The translations under genes were made by a program, and so were the position numbers. A stretch of DNA of 64,000 nucleotides from Novosphingobium fluoreni (GTDB lineage: Bacteria; Pseudomonadota; Alphaproteobacteria; Sphingomonadales; Sphingomonadaceae). Below are positions 43,806 to 52,950 of this stretch, piece after piece; position 1 is the stretch's first letter, and the number at the start of each line of letters is the position of its first letter. The notes under the pieces were generated by a model, which was given only the letters and a program-made list of their open reading frames with translations, did no database searches and was not told the DNA's origin. Where the stretch lies: positions 370,640-434,639 of the forward strand of contig NZ_JACIDY010000003.1 of the NCBI RefSeq assembly GCF_014196615.1, written 5' to 3'.

Positions 43806-45113
43806 GTGCGGCAGATCGCAATCATCGGCTCCGGTCCGGCGGGCTATTACACGGCTGAGGCGGCGCTGAAACAGTGGGGAGAGGACGTCCGGGTCGATGT
43901 CTATGACAGTCAGCCGGTGCCCTTCGGCCTGATCCGCACCGGCGTCGCGCCCGATCACCAGTCGATCAAAGCGGTCTCGCGCCGGTACGAGGCGACGGCA
44001 CTGACCCAGAACGTTCGCTTCCTAGGCAACGTGATGATCGGCCGGGACATCACCGTTGCCGAGCTGGAGACGCTGTACGACGCGGTGATCCTGGCCACCG
44101 GCGCGCCGCTGGATCGCAAACTGGGCTTGCCGGGAGAAGACTTGGCAAACGTCTTCGGCAGCGCGTCCTTCGTGGGGTGGTATAACGGGCACCCGGGATT
44201 TGCCGACCTGAACCCGGGCCTGTCTCACCACACCGCCGTCGTGATCGGCAATGGCAACGTCGCGCTGGACGTGGCGCGTATCCTGGCGAAGTCACAGGAA
44301 GAGTTTGCGGGTAGCGACATCGTCGGCCATGCTCTCAACGCGCTGGGCGAGGCGACCATCGATCGCATCGTTATCCTGGGACGGCGCGGCCCGCATCAGA
44401 TTACCATGACGCCGAAGGAACTCGGGGAGTTGGGCCACTTGTCCCGGGCCTGCCCAATCGTCGATCCCGCAGATTTCCCCGACGCCAGCGAGGATGACGC
44501 GCTGGAGCCCGGCCAGCGCAAGTCCGTGAATCATTTGCGATCATTCGCTGCGCGCGCGCCGGAGGAATGCTTGGCCAAAGCGATCAAGATGGAGTTCGAC
44601 TTCTTCGCCGCGCCCAGGGCGATACAAGGCAGCGGCAAGGTTGAATCCGTTCTGGTCGAAAGGACCGAACTGAAGGACGGCCAGTCCGTGGGCACGGGCG
44701 AAACATACGAGATCCCGGCCGGTCTGGTGATCGCCTGCATCGGCTACCAGACCTCACGCATCCCGGATGTGCCGTTCGACGAAAAGGCTGGCCGTTTCGC
44801 CAACGAGGATGGGCGCATCCGCCCTGCGCTCTACTGCGTTGGCTGGTCCCGGCGTGGTCCGACTGGAACCATCGGCACCAATCGGCCAGACGGTTTCGCG
44901 ATCATCGAAAAGGTGGCGCAGGACATTGGCGAGGGTTCCGGCAAACCCGGTGGCGAAGGCTTCGATGCCCTGGCCACGGAACGCGGCATCAAGCCCGTAC
45001 GCTTTCGCGATTGGAAGCGCATCGAGGAGGCCGAGGCTGCCAACGCCCGCGAGGGATCACCGCGTGAGAAGTTCGTTTTGGTGCAGGAGATGATTTTGGC
45101 CGCGCAGGGGTGA
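43806..45113 (+). CDS. Ferredoxin/adrenodoxin-type NADP+ reductase
   Basis: A 435-residue flavoprotein. The FAD motif GSGPAGYYTAEAAL is at the N-terminus, PFGLIRTGVAPDHQ and a second GNGNVALDVARIL (NADPH) follow, and YCVGWSRRGPTGTIGTN near the C-terminus is the adrenodoxin-reductase/FprA hallmark. It shuttles electrons between NADPH and ferredoxin. Start is GTG at 43806 with AGGAGAGAG upstream; an in-frame ATG at 43740 is less likely. Confidence 0.88.
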   Translation: MRQIAIIGSGPAGYYTAEAALKQWGEDVRVDVYDSQPVPFGLIRTGVAPDHQSIKAVSRRYEATALTQNVRFLGNVMIGRDITVAELETLYDAVILATGAPLDRKLGLPGEDLANVFGSASFVGWYNGHPGFADLNPGLSHHTAVVIGNGNVALDVARILAKSQEEFAGSDIVGHALNALGEATIDRIVILGRRGPHQITMTPKELGELGHLSRACPIVDPADFPDASEDDALEPGQRKSVNHLRSFAARAPEECLAKAIKMEFDFFAAPRAIQGSGKVESVLVERTELKDGQSVGTGETYEIPAGLVIACIGYQTSRIPDVPFDEKAGRFANEDGRIRPALYCVGWSRRGPTGTIGTNRPDGFAIIEKVAQDIGEGSGKPGGEGFDALATERGIKPVRFRDWKRIEEAEAANAREGSPREKFVLVQEMILAAQG

Positions 45114-45200
45114 CTAGCGCTGGATTTCGGTCACCGTAAATCCGTTCGTGTCGAGCGGGACTGGGCCGAGTAACGCGAGAGAGCCTGGGTCGGCGGCATC

Positions 45201-47144
45201 TCACCCACTTGGGTGGTAAAAGTCGTAGATCGTCTGCGCCACGGCTGCGCTGACGCCGGGCGCGCGTTGCAGGTCGCTCAAGCTTGCCGCCCTGACTTTC
45301 CCCGCCGTGCCGAAATGCAGCAGCAGCGCCCGCTTTCTGGCTGGGCCGATACCGGGGATCTCGTCCAGCGGCGACGCGGTAATCGCGCGGCTGCGTTTGG
45401 CCCGGTGTGCGCCGATGGCGAAACGGTGCACCTCATCGCGCAGACGCTGAAGGTAGAACAATAGCGGCGAATTAACCGGCAGCATCTTTTCCCGTCCATC
45501 GGGGAAATGGAACACCTCCCGTCCCTCGCGCCCGTGATGCGGGCCTTTGGCGATGGCGATCAGGGCGATATCCTCGACGCCCAGTTCGTCGATCACGCCC
45601 TTCACCGCGCTCATCTGGCCCTTGCCGCCGTCGATCAGTACCAGGTCCGGCCAGGTGCCGCCTTCCCGATCCGGGTCCTCATCCAGCACCCGCCCGAAGC
45701 GGCGCGCCATAACTTCGCGCATCATCGCGTAATCATCGTCCGTCTGCGCCGACTTGATGTTGAACTTGCGGTACTGCCCCTTGATAAAGCCCTCAGGCCC
45801 CGCCACGACCATCGCGCCGAGCGCCTTGGTGCCGGAAATATGGCTGTTGTCGTAAACCTCGATCCGCCCCGGTATCTCCGGCAGTTCCAGGAACTCGGCC
45901 AGTTCGGCCATCACCTTGGCTTGGGTGCCGCGCTCCGCCAGGCGGCGCTCAAGCGCTTCGACCGCGTTGCGGGTCGCCTGCGCCAGCAGATTGCGGCGGT
46001 TGCCACGCTGGGGCACCGATATCTCCACCTTGCCGCCGGCTGCCTCGCGAAAGGCTTCGGCCAGCAGGTCGCCCTCGGGCAACTCGCGATCGACCAGGAT
46101 CGTGCGCGCAGGGGGCACTTCCTCATAGAATTGCGCCAGGAAGGCCGTCATGATCTCGGCCTCGCTCAACCCCTCCGTGTGTGTGGGAAAGAACGCCCGG
46201 TGCCCCCAATTCTGCCCGCCGCGGATGAAGAAGGCCTGCACGCCCACATGCCCGCCCTTGCAGGCCATCGCGAAGATATCAGCGTTGTCCATACCCTCGG
46301 CGTTGATCGCCTGGCTGCCTTGGATGAAAGTCGCGGCGCGTAAGCGATCGCGCAGCATCGCCGCCCGCTCGAAATCGAGGTTCTGCGCGGCTTCCGCCAT
46401 CTGGCTCTCGATCTTCTTTTGCACAGCGCCCGAACGCCCGCCCAGGAAGTCCTTCGCCTCACGCACCAGTTCGGAATATCCGGCCTGATCGATCCGGCCA
46501 ACGCACGGCGCGGAGCAGCGCTTGATTTGATAGAGCAAGCACGGCCGGTCTCGCCGTGAGAAGAAGCTGTCGGTGCAGCTCCGCAGCAGGAACAGCTTTT
46601 GCAGCGCATTGATCGTGGTGTTCACCGACCCGGCGCTGGCAAACGGGCCATAGTAATTGCCCTTCGCCTTGCGCGCGCCGCGATGCTTGGTGATGCGCGG
46701 AAAGTCATGTTCGGACCGAAGCAGGATGAACGGGAAGGACTTATCATCGCGCAACAGCACGTTGTAGGGCGGACGGAAGCGCTTGATCAGCTGCGCTTCA
46801 AGCAGCAGCGCCTCCGCCTCCGAATTGGTCGTGACGATCGTCATCGAGCGCGTCTGGCTGACCATGCGCTGCAGGCGGCCCGGCAGGCGCTCCCACTGCG
46901 TGTAGTTGGCGACGCGGTTCTTCAGCGCCCGCGCCTTGCCCACATAGAGCACGTCGCCGCGCGCGTCCTGCATGCGATAGACGCCGGGCTGAGGCTTCAA
47001 CGTCCGCACGGTATCCCGGATCACTTCGACGCCGGCCTGCAGATCAGGCTGATCCGAGCCGCGCACGGTGTACGTAGCGCGATCCTCGTTGAAACGCTCG
47101 GTGGCTTGGGGCTGGTCAGATCGGCCGGCAGGGGTTCGGGGCAT
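45201..47144 (-). CDS. uvrC: Excinuclease ABC subunit C
   Basis: 647 residues. An N-terminal GIY-YIG nuclease (PGVYRMQDARGDVLYVGKA, ~53-130), the Cys-containing CLLYQIKRCSAPCVGRI segment, a UVR motif, the RNase H-like C-terminal nuclease (VYDNSHISG and VLIDGGKGQ) and two terminal helix-hairpin-helix motifs (IPGIGPARKRALL). It makes both incisions in nucleotide-excision repair. The ~40-residue N-terminal extension before the GIY-YIG domain leaves the exact start slightly open. Confidence 0.97.
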   Translation of the reverse strand: MPRTPAGRSDQPQATERFNEDRATYTVRGSDQPDLQAGVEVIRDTVRTLKPQPGVYRMQDARGDVLYVGKARALKNRVANYTQWERLPGRLQRMVSQTRSMTIVTTNSEAEALLLEAQLIKRFRPPYNVLLRDDKSFPFILLRSEHDFPRITKHRGARKAKGNYYGPFASAGSVNTTINALQKLFLLRSCTDSFFSRRDRPCLLYQIKRCSAPCVGRIDQAGYSELVREAKDFLGGRSGAVQKKIESQMAEAAQNLDFERAAMLRDRLRAATFIQGSQAINAEGMDNADIFAMACKGGHVGVQAFFIRGGQNWGHRAFFPTHTEGLSEAEIMTAFLAQFYEEVPPARTILVDRELPEGDLLAEAFREAAGGKVEISVPQRGNRRNLLAQATRNAVEALERRLAERGTQAKVMAELAEFLELPEIPGRIEVYDNSHISGTKALGAMVVAGPEGFIKGQYRKFNIKSAQTDDDYAMMREVMARRFGRVLDEDPDREGGTWPDLVLIDGGKGQMSAVKGVIDELGVEDIALIAIAKGPHHGREGREVFHFPDGREKMLPVNSPLLFYLQRLRDEVHRFAIGAHRAKRSRAITASPLDEIPGIGPARKRALLLHFGTAGKVRAASLSDLQRAPGVSAAVAQTIYDFYHPSG

Positions 47145-47187
47145 ACCGGCCGATTTAGGAGCGGAGGGACGAAAAGGGAACTGCCCA

Positions 47188-47207
47188 CCGGGATCACATG
47201 ATCCCGG
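47188..47207. terminator. Palindromic hairpin between TonB receptor and uvrC
   Basis: CCGGGATCA (47188-47196) and TGATCCCGG (47199-47207) form a perfect 9-bp stem 13 nt after the receptor stop codon on the minus strand. A TTCCCTTTT stretch follows ~8 nt later, so intrinsic termination is possible but weak. It also precedes uvrC. Confidence 0.45.
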
Positions 47208-47219
47208 CGTATCGCGGCC

Positions 47220-49877
47220 TTAGAACATCTTGCGGAAGTCCAGCCCAATCACCCGCCCCTGCGGATCGCGGAAGGCGGCCTGATAGGCCAGTGGCACATT
47301 TCCGTTCTGATCGGTCACACGCTGGCGCTGATCCAACAGGTTGTCCACCGTGAAGGACAAACGCGCATTCTTGAAGAACGGCACCTTCTCCACCAGCGAC
47401 TCCTGCTGTCCCAGGTTCACGAACATGCGCAGGTCCAGGTTCAGGACACTGCCGAACCGCAGATCGGAACCACCCGGCAGGCCGGAGCCGACAACCCGTG
47501 CGGGCGCGTTCCAATCTCCCTTCAGGCGCAGGCCGTAGCCGTTCTTGAAGACGCCGCCTTCGAACTCTATCGCATGTCGGGGCACGCCGCCCGCAGTGAT
47601 AGCGTTGCCGTCCAGCTGGTTCAGTTCTGCGGAGCCGGGCGCCACACGCACGGTATCGGTGAAGCGCCAAACATGGAACACGGCCAGGTTCCAACGTCCG
47701 CCGCGCCCACCAAAGCCACCTGGCCCGCCGGGACCACCCGGGCCACCCGGACCATCGGGCCCACCACGGGGACCGCCACCTGGCTCACCGCGAGGAGGAC
47801 CGGCCGGATCGGCACCAGGGCCATTGCGCCCCGCCTCCCCTGCCTTGGCGTTGGCTGGAGGTGGCGGAGGGGGTGGGCCGTCCTTTCCTTCCGGGCCTCG
47901 CAGAGCCTGGCCCAACATACCCATCGTGCCGCCGCGACCGCCAGCGCCGCCACGGCGATCTCCACCCTCGCCACGAGCCGCATCGCTGCCGCCCAGCTTG
48001 CCGCCGAAAGTGAGGCCCCAGCGCATTCGCGAGCTGGCGATCTGGTCAAACGTCACCGGCCTGCGGTCTATCGAGATCAGCGCGCCGGAGGCATCGCGGA
48101 TCACTCGACCAGGGAACGCCGCTTCGATTGCCGGAGTCAGTAGCGGGAAGGATTGCGTGACATCGGTGGATCGGTTGCGGAAATACTCGATCACGAAGTT
48201 GGACCGCTCCAGGAACGGCAGCTGCCAATTCATGGCCAGCTTCACATCCCGCTGCCGCTCGGCGACGAGATCGCGGTTGCCGCCGGAGATGACCGTCACC
48301 AGCGCGTTGTCGCCACGTGCGAAATCGTACACCGGCACGTTCAGCGTCAGCACCTGCGGCGCGCCCAACTGGCTGAGCGAAGGGGCGGCTTCGTTGACGA
48401 TGTAGCTCGCCTGGAAGTTCAGCTTGCTGGTCGGGCTCCACGTCAGGCCTGCGCTCCAGTCCTTGAGTGTGCCGAAGTCGGACAGGTGATTGACGCCACC
48501 ACTGAGATTGAGCGTCCAGTCGCCCAGCGCACCCAGCACATTCTCGCGCTTGCTGGTGAGCGGCAGAGCCAAGTTCACGCCGGCGGATGCGTCGCCGCGC
48601 GTCAGCTTCACCGAGCCCAGCGCGTTGCGCGTATCCGCGTTGACGCTGCGGCTGTAATCGAAGCCTGCGCGCACCGTCGTGGCGACCTGCCCCGCCGGCA
48701 TTTTGAAGAGATTGCCGGCAAGCGTGATCAGCGAGGAGGCGGACAGGTCCTTTGACCGAGCGGTGTCGAACCCGGGATCGGCCAGATCGGGCAGAGCTCC
48801 GCTCAGCGGCAGGCCGGCAAGTTGCGCTGCCGTCAGGTTTCGACGGCGATCGACCTTCGTCGTCGCCTCGGTGTAGCTGGTGTCCAGCGTGCCGGTCAGG
48901 TTCCAACTGCCAAGTGGCTTGTTATAGCCCAGCCCAGCCTGGAACGCGTCCGAAGCTACGCGGGTGCGCAGTGGATCGGGGAAGCTGCGCACCACCGGGC
49001 TGCCGTCCGGCGCGGTCAGCGTTGCGATATCCAGTCCTGAAAGCGACTTGGTATCGGTTCGGGTGTACGCGCCGTTTACGGTCAGCGAACCACCGATACC
49101 GTCCTTGCCCAACCCCATCGCCGATGTGCCGCCCAGCGTGACGACGCGGCTGGACGCGGCTAGGCTGCGAAAGTCGGCGGGATTGGGATCACCCGCCACA
49201 GTCGGCAGGGTGCCGGCCTGCTGGATAACCTTGCGTTCGGCTTCAGTCAGGATCGAGGTGTTGGTCACCTTCGTCTCTATCGTCGTGCGGCGCTGTCCAT
49301 CCACGCGGAAGGTGCTGGCTTCCAACTCGGCATCCGAATAGCCGCCGCGCGTGGGATAATTGAACTCGCCGGACGCCTGCTTGCTTTGGAACTTGTCCTT
49401 GAGAATGATATTCACCACGCGCTGGTTCGGCGGATAACCGAACCGCAGCGCCACTTCCTCTGGCAGCACCTGCAGCCGGCGGATCGCCTCTGGCGGAATG
49501 GAGCGCAGTTCTCGGAAGCTGGAGATACGCGCGCCGTTCAGCAGGATCACCGGGCGGCCATCGCCGCGTCCACGGCCGCTGCCGGTCTGCGGGGAAATTG
49601 CGTCCAGCAGGTCACTGATCGAGGTCACGCCGTAAGCCGCGATCTCTTCCTCGTCGAAGACGGCGATCGGCTGCTGCGCCACCTGGATCTCGCCCTTGAT
49701 GCGATTGGCGACGACCACGATGTCGCCCGAGGCATCCACCCCGCTTTGCAGTTGATCCTCGTCATCATCCTCCGTCCCGGATTGGGCGGCGGGGGGCGTA
49801 ACCTGAACCGCCTCCTGCGCCATGGCGGCGATCGGGCTGCACCCGGCGAGGAGCGAGACAGTAAGAAGCGAACGCAA
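47220..49877 (-). CDS. TonB-dependent receptor-like outer-membrane protein
   Basis: An 885-residue protein. A signal peptide ends near AMAQ (~21), an acidic linker follows, then a plug domain (IVVVANRIKGEIQV..., ~52-170, with NGARISS and IPPEAIRRLQVLP). The rest is a beta-barrel. Residues ~627-726 form a Gly/Pro-rich insert including GGPGGPGGPGG and a run of seven Pro between two barrel strands. The protein ends in a Phe (FRKMF), as outer-membrane barrels do. Ligand unknown; siderophore, vitamin and sugar uptake are all possible. No exbBD or other uptake genes are adjacent. Confidence 0.85.
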   Translation of the reverse strand: MRSLLTVSLLAGCSPIAAMAQEAVQVTPPAAQSGTEDDDEDQLQSGVDASGDIVVVANRIKGEIQVAQQPIAVFDEEEIAAYGVTSISDLLDAISPQTGSGRGRGDGRPVILLNGARISSFRELRSIPPEAIRRLQVLPEEVALRFGYPPNQRVVNIILKDKFQSKQASGEFNYPTRGGYSDAELEASTFRVDGQRRTTIETKVTNTSILTEAERKVIQQAGTLPTVAGDPNPADFRSLAASSRVVTLGGTSAMGLGKDGIGGSLTVNGAYTRTDTKSLSGLDIATLTAPDGSPVVRSFPDPLRTRVASDAFQAGLGYNKPLGSWNLTGTLDTSYTEATTKVDRRRNLTAAQLAGLPLSGALPDLADPGFDTARSKDLSASSLITLAGNLFKMPAGQVATTVRAGFDYSRSVNADTRNALGSVKLTRGDASAGVNLALPLTSKRENVLGALGDWTLNLSGGVNHLSDFGTLKDWSAGLTWSPTSKLNFQASYIVNEAAPSLSQLGAPQVLTLNVPVYDFARGDNALVTVISGGNRDLVAERQRDVKLAMNWQLPFLERSNFVIEYFRNRSTDVTQSFPLLTPAIEAAFPGRVIRDASGALISIDRRPVTFDQIASSRMRWGLTFGGKLGGSDAARGEGGDRRGGAGGRGGTMGMLGQALRGPEGKDGPPPPPPPANAKAGEAGRNGPGADPAGPPRGEPGGGPRGGPDGPGGPGGPGGPGGFGGRGGRWNLAVFHVWRFTDTVRVAPGSAELNQLDGNAITAGGVPRHAIEFEGGVFKNGYGLRLKGDWNAPARVVGSGLPGGSDLRFGSVLNLDLRMFVNLGQQESLVEKVPFFKNARLSFTVDNLLDQRQRVTDQNGNVPLAYQAAFRDPQGRVIGLDFRKMF

Positions 49878-50085
49878 GTGAGTTCTCCGGATGAATTACG
49901 CGATGTGCAGGATCAGCCCTGGCGGTAGGTGCCTCGCTTCGACAAGCCGCGGACTGCACCAAATTGTCGCAGCAGTCAGGAAGTTCCCTATTTTGATAGA
50001 GTTCCTCCACAGCGCTTTCCTTTTGCACACTGCGTAGCTATGTCGCGGCCCGATGATGAACATGAAAAACGGAAACTGATCGCCG

Positions 50086-50331
50086 ATGGCGAAAGAAGAA
50101 CTCCTCGAGATGCGCGGCAAGGTGGTCGAGCTGCTGCCCAACGCGATGTTCCGGGTGGAACTGGAAAACGGCCACGAAATCCTGGGCCACACTGCCGGCA
50201 AGATGCGCAAGAACCGTATTCGCGTGCTGGTGGGTGATGAGGTTCTGGTGGAACTGACCCCCTACGATCTGACCAAGGGCCGTATCACCTACCGCTTCAT
50301 GCCGGGTCGCGGCGGTCCTGGCTCTTACTGA
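50086..50331 (+). CDS. infA: Translation initiation factor IF-1
   Basis: An 81-residue S1-like OB protein. [24 protein letters not shown] and [10 protein letters not shown] are the conserved IF-1 start and end. The [12 protein letters not shown] tail is about 8 residues longer than the E. coli protein, usual in sphingomonads. It is divergent from the TonB receptor gene across 208 bp and 19 bp upstream of maf. Confidence 0.97.
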   Translation: MAKEELLEMRGKVVELLPNAMFRVELENGHEILGHTAGKMRKNRIRVLVGDEVLVELTPYDLTKGRITYRFMPGRGGPGSY

Positions 50332-50350
50332 TCCGGCCAGCCCTCCTGTC

Positions 50351-50974
50351 ATGACGGCGCTCCCGGTGGATGCTGCATCCAGTATCGCCGATCCGGCCAT
50401 CCCCGGTCCGCGCCTGATCTTGGGCTCGGCCAGCCCGCGGCGGCGGGAACTGCTCGCCCGGCTTGGGATCACTCCCCACGCCGTCACCGCAGCCGATATC
50501 GATGAGACACCGGCCACGCAGGAAGAGCCCCGCGCCTATGCTAGCCGCATGGCGCGCGAGAAAGCCGCCGCCATTCACGCCGACGACGCCCACGTCCTCG
50601 CAGGCGACACCGTCGTCGCAGTGGGTCGCCGCATTTTGCCCAAGGCCGAAGACCTTGCCACCGCGCGTGCCTGCATCAAGCTGCTGTCGGGCCGGCGCCA
50701 CCGCGTGCTCTCCGCCATCGTGCTGAGAAGCCCGGACGGTTCGTTGCATGATCGCTTGTCGGAAACCGTCGTCCGCTTCAAAGCGCTGAGCGCCGAGGAG
50801 ATCGAAGCCTACCTCGCCAGCGGCGAGTGGGAGGGCAAATCCGGTGGCTATGCCATCCAGGGCGCGGCGGAAGGCCTGATCGCCTGGATTTCCGGCAGCC
50901 ACTCCGGTGTCGTCGGGCTACCTCTGTTCGAGACGCGCGCCCTGTTGCGCGCAGCCGGGTTCCCGATTGCCTGA
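50351..50974 (+). CDS. maf: Maf-family nucleotide pyrophosphatase
   Basis: 207 residues. GSASPRRRELLARLG is the Maf signature, and the conserved AGDTVVAVG and EGKSGGYAIQG motifs supply the catalytic acidic residue and nucleotide contacts. Maf proteins hydrolyse non-canonical or excess NTPs to NMPs. The N-terminus carries ~20 extra residues before the motif. Its stop overlaps the TTG start of the RNase gene. Confidence 0.92.
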   Translation: MTALPVDAASSIADPAIPGPRLILGSASPRRRELLARLGITPHAVTAADIDETPATQEEPRAYASRMAREKAAAIHADDAHVLAGDTVVAVGRRILPKAEDLATARACIKLLSGRRHRVLSAIVLRSPDGSLHDRLSETVVRFKALSAEEIEAYLASGEWEGKSGGYAIQGAAEGLIAWISGSHSGVVGLPLFETRALLRAAGFPIA

Positions 50975-51941
50975 GTGGCTGATCGAGCAGGGAATCGGCG
51001 AGGATCGCGCCATCCTGGTCGAGCATGGTGAAGTCCTGGCCGCGCGATTGCAGCGGCCCGGGAAGCTGGCGGCCGGACTGATCGAAGACGCACGGCTTAT
51101 CGCCCGCGCTGCCGGCTCTCGCCGGGGTACAGCCTTGTTCGCCACCGGGGAAGAGGCCTTGGTCGACGGTCTTGCGAAGGACGCGCAGGAGGGTGCGCTG
51201 ATCCGCTTGCAAGTCACGCGTGCGGCCATGGCCGAGAAAGGCCGCTACAAACGCGCCCAGGCGCGCCCCGCCACGGCCACCCCGCGCCCTGCACCCTCGC
51301 TTTCGGACAAATTGCGCGCCGGTGGAAACGCCGTGCGCGTCGTCCGGCGCTTCACTGCAGACCCATGGCCCGAAATCATCGGTGAGGCTGCGGATGGTCT
51401 CGCCTCCTTTTCTAGCGGTAGCCTGACGGTCAGCCCCACTCCGGCGATGACGCTTATCGATGTCGACGGAACACTGCCCCCGCCGCAACTGGCCATGGCG
51501 GCGATTCCCGCCGTGGCCGCGACGATCCGCCGCCTCGACTTGGCCGGCTCGATCGGAATCGATTTTCCCAGCCTCGATTCGAAAGACGATAGACGCCGCC
51601 TGGACGATGCCCTGGCAGGCGCCCTCGCACAGTGGCCGCACCAACGCACCGCGATCAACGGGTTCGGCTTCGTGCAACTTGTCGCACGCTTGGAGCGTCC
51701 CTCGATCCTGGCAACGGTTCAGCAAGACCCGGTAACGGCCGCCGCCCTGCTCTTGCTGAGGCGGGTGGAGGACGTTTCAGCACCTGGAGCCATCCTTGCG
51801 GTGGCGAATGCGCCGGTCATAGCCGCAGTGACACCATCATGGCGCGAGGAAGCGGCGAGGCGAACCGGCCGTGCCATCACCTGGCAGGCGCAACCAGGAC
51901 TTGCGCTGCTGGGCGGCTTCGCTCAGGCAATCTCGTCATGA
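50967..51941 (+). CDS. RNase E/G-family protein, short form
   Basis: A 324-residue protein. LPEWLIEQGIGEDRAI is the usual RNase G-like start, with an S1-like segment to ~110. The nuclease core shows TLIDVDGTLPP and SIGIDFPSL, keeping the two catalytic Asp positions of RNase E. It ends before the Zn-link and the long tail. The TTG at 50967 overlaps the maf stop and gives the family start; the frame is open to 50907. The locus infA-maf-RNase-yacG is typical for alphaproteobacteria. Distinct from rne at the window start. Confidence 0.85.
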   Translation: MPEWLIEQGIGEDRAILVEHGEVLAARLQRPGKLAAGLIEDARLIARAAGSRRGTALFATGEEALVDGLAKDAQEGALIRLQVTRAAMAEKGRYKRAQARPATATPRPAPSLSDKLRAGGNAVRVVRRFTADPWPEIIGEAADGLASFSSGSLTVSPTPAMTLIDVDGTLPPPQLAMAAIPAVAATIRRLDLAGSIGIDFPSLDSKDDRRRLDDALAGALAQWPHQRTAINGFGFVQLVARLERPSILATVQQDPVTAAALLLLRRVEDVSAPGAILAVANAPVIAAVTPSWREEAARRTGRAITWQAQPGLALLGGFAQAISS

Positions 51942-52105
51942 CTCGCCCCGAACGCCCCTGTCCGGTCTGCCGCAAACCACGCAGCGCCGAATTCAGCCCT
52001 TTCTGTTCCTCACGCTGCCGTGACCGGGATCTGATGCAATGGCTGGAGGAAGGCTATTCCATTCCCGGACGCGCTGCGCCCCCAGCCAATTCGGACGAGG
52101 ATTGA
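51938..52105 (+). CDS. yacG: YacG zinc-ribbon DNA gyrase inhibitor
   Basis: A 55-residue protein with four zinc ligands, Cys8, Cys11, Cys23 and Cys27 (CPVC and CSSRC). RDRDLMQWLEEGYSIPG is the YacG core that contacts GyrB. Its ATG overlaps the RNase stop (ATGA), and a coupled arrangement with maf is common. Confidence 0.92.
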   Translation: MTRPERPCPVCRKPRSAEFSPFCSSRCRDRDLMQWLEEGYSIPGRAAPPANSDED

Positions 52106-52200
52106 TGCAGACGCAATTGGGGGCTTGCCAAGGTGGATCGCCTTCGCCATAGGCACCGCTCCATCGCTCGCCGGTCCTCACAGGCCGCCGCCGAAGCGAC

Positions 52201-52276
52201 GCCCGGGTAGCTCAGTTGGTAGAGCACATGACTGAAAATCATGGTGTCGGCGGTTCGATTCCGTCCCCGGGCACCA
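52201..52276 (+). tRNA. tRNA-Phe (anticodon GAA)
   Basis: 76 nt with a perfect GCCCGGG/CCCGGGC acceptor stem, AGCTCAGTTGGTAGAGC D-arm, the anticodon loop CTGAAAA with GAA, a GGTTCGATTCC T-arm and an encoded CCA at 52274-52276. An integrase relic begins 160 bp downstream, so this gene probably served as the attB. Confidence 0.96.
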
Positions 52277-52332
52277 TCGCCTCCTCCGCGGTGATTCACA
52301 AACGTCCAGAAATGGCTGAATTCTCGCATTTC

Positions 52333-52437
52333 TGACGGTATAAGATCCACCACGAGCCGCTACGATCCGTTGGCATCTGACGGTATTGACGGTACATTGA
52401 CGGTATAAGCCACTGCAACGCGGAGCATATACCGTCA
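52333..52437. promoter_or_regulatory. TGACGGTAT iterons (likely integrase arm sites or operator)
   Basis: The 9-mer TGACGGTAT occurs at 52333, 52378 and 52398, with TGACGGTAC at 52387 and an inverted copy (ATACCGTCA) at 52429-52437 that overlaps the integrase ATG. The 9-11 bp spacing puts three copies on one helical face. Position between tRNA-Phe and the integrase is that expected for arm-type sites. Confidence 0.6.
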
Positions 52438-52950
52438 TGCTCACCGATGCCACGATCCGCAGGATCAAGCCTGAAGCTAAGTCGTACAAGGTTGCCGACA
52501 TGCACGGGCTCTACCTGCTCGTGCTGCCGAGTGGAGGTCGGTACTGGCGTTTGGACTACCGTCATGAGGGTAAGCGCGGGACCATGGCCCTATTCCAAAG
52601 AGGAGGTGACCGGGCATGGCTTCCGCGCAACGGCTAGCAGCTTGCTCAACGAATCGCGCAAGTGGCATCCGGACGCAATCGAGCGGCAGCTTGCACATAT
52701 GGAAAGCGACGATGTTCGCTGGGCCTACCTTAGAGGCGAACACTGGGCGGAACGCGTGCGCATGATGCAGTTCTGGTCAGATTACCTGGATCGTGTGCGT
52801 GACAATGGCAATCGTGTAGTCGAATTGAGGGGGACGCCGCCAAAGCGGCCCAGACAGACCCCGCCCGCGCCAGCAAAAAAAGCCCGGTTTGAGCAGCCGG
52901 TCTGTTGGACGAGGGGGATAAGTCCGGGATCAGGTAGGAAGACGCGGTAA
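52437..52950 (+). pseudogene. Internally deleted tyrosine integrase (P4 type)
   Basis: The frame from 52437 encodes MLTDATIRRIKPEAKSYKVA...HEGKRGTMAL, the ~50-residue N-terminal arm-binding start of DUF4102 integrases. Near 52590 the homology jumps to another frame, EEVTGHGFRATASSLLNE, then a WHPDAIERQLAH segment and YLRGEHWAERVRMMQFWSDYLD, the C-terminal catalytic region with the HGFR box. Some 250-300 codons of the middle are missing and the frames differ, so the gene is dead. The catalytic Tyr box is not intact. Beside tRNA-Phe it marks a decayed integrative element. Confidence 0.85.

Noticed and set aside
52333..52437. Repeated TGACGGTAT considered as a CRISPR or replication origin
   Set aside because: Units are only 9 bp with irregular spacing and no spacers; no cas or rep gene; the integrase context explains them better.
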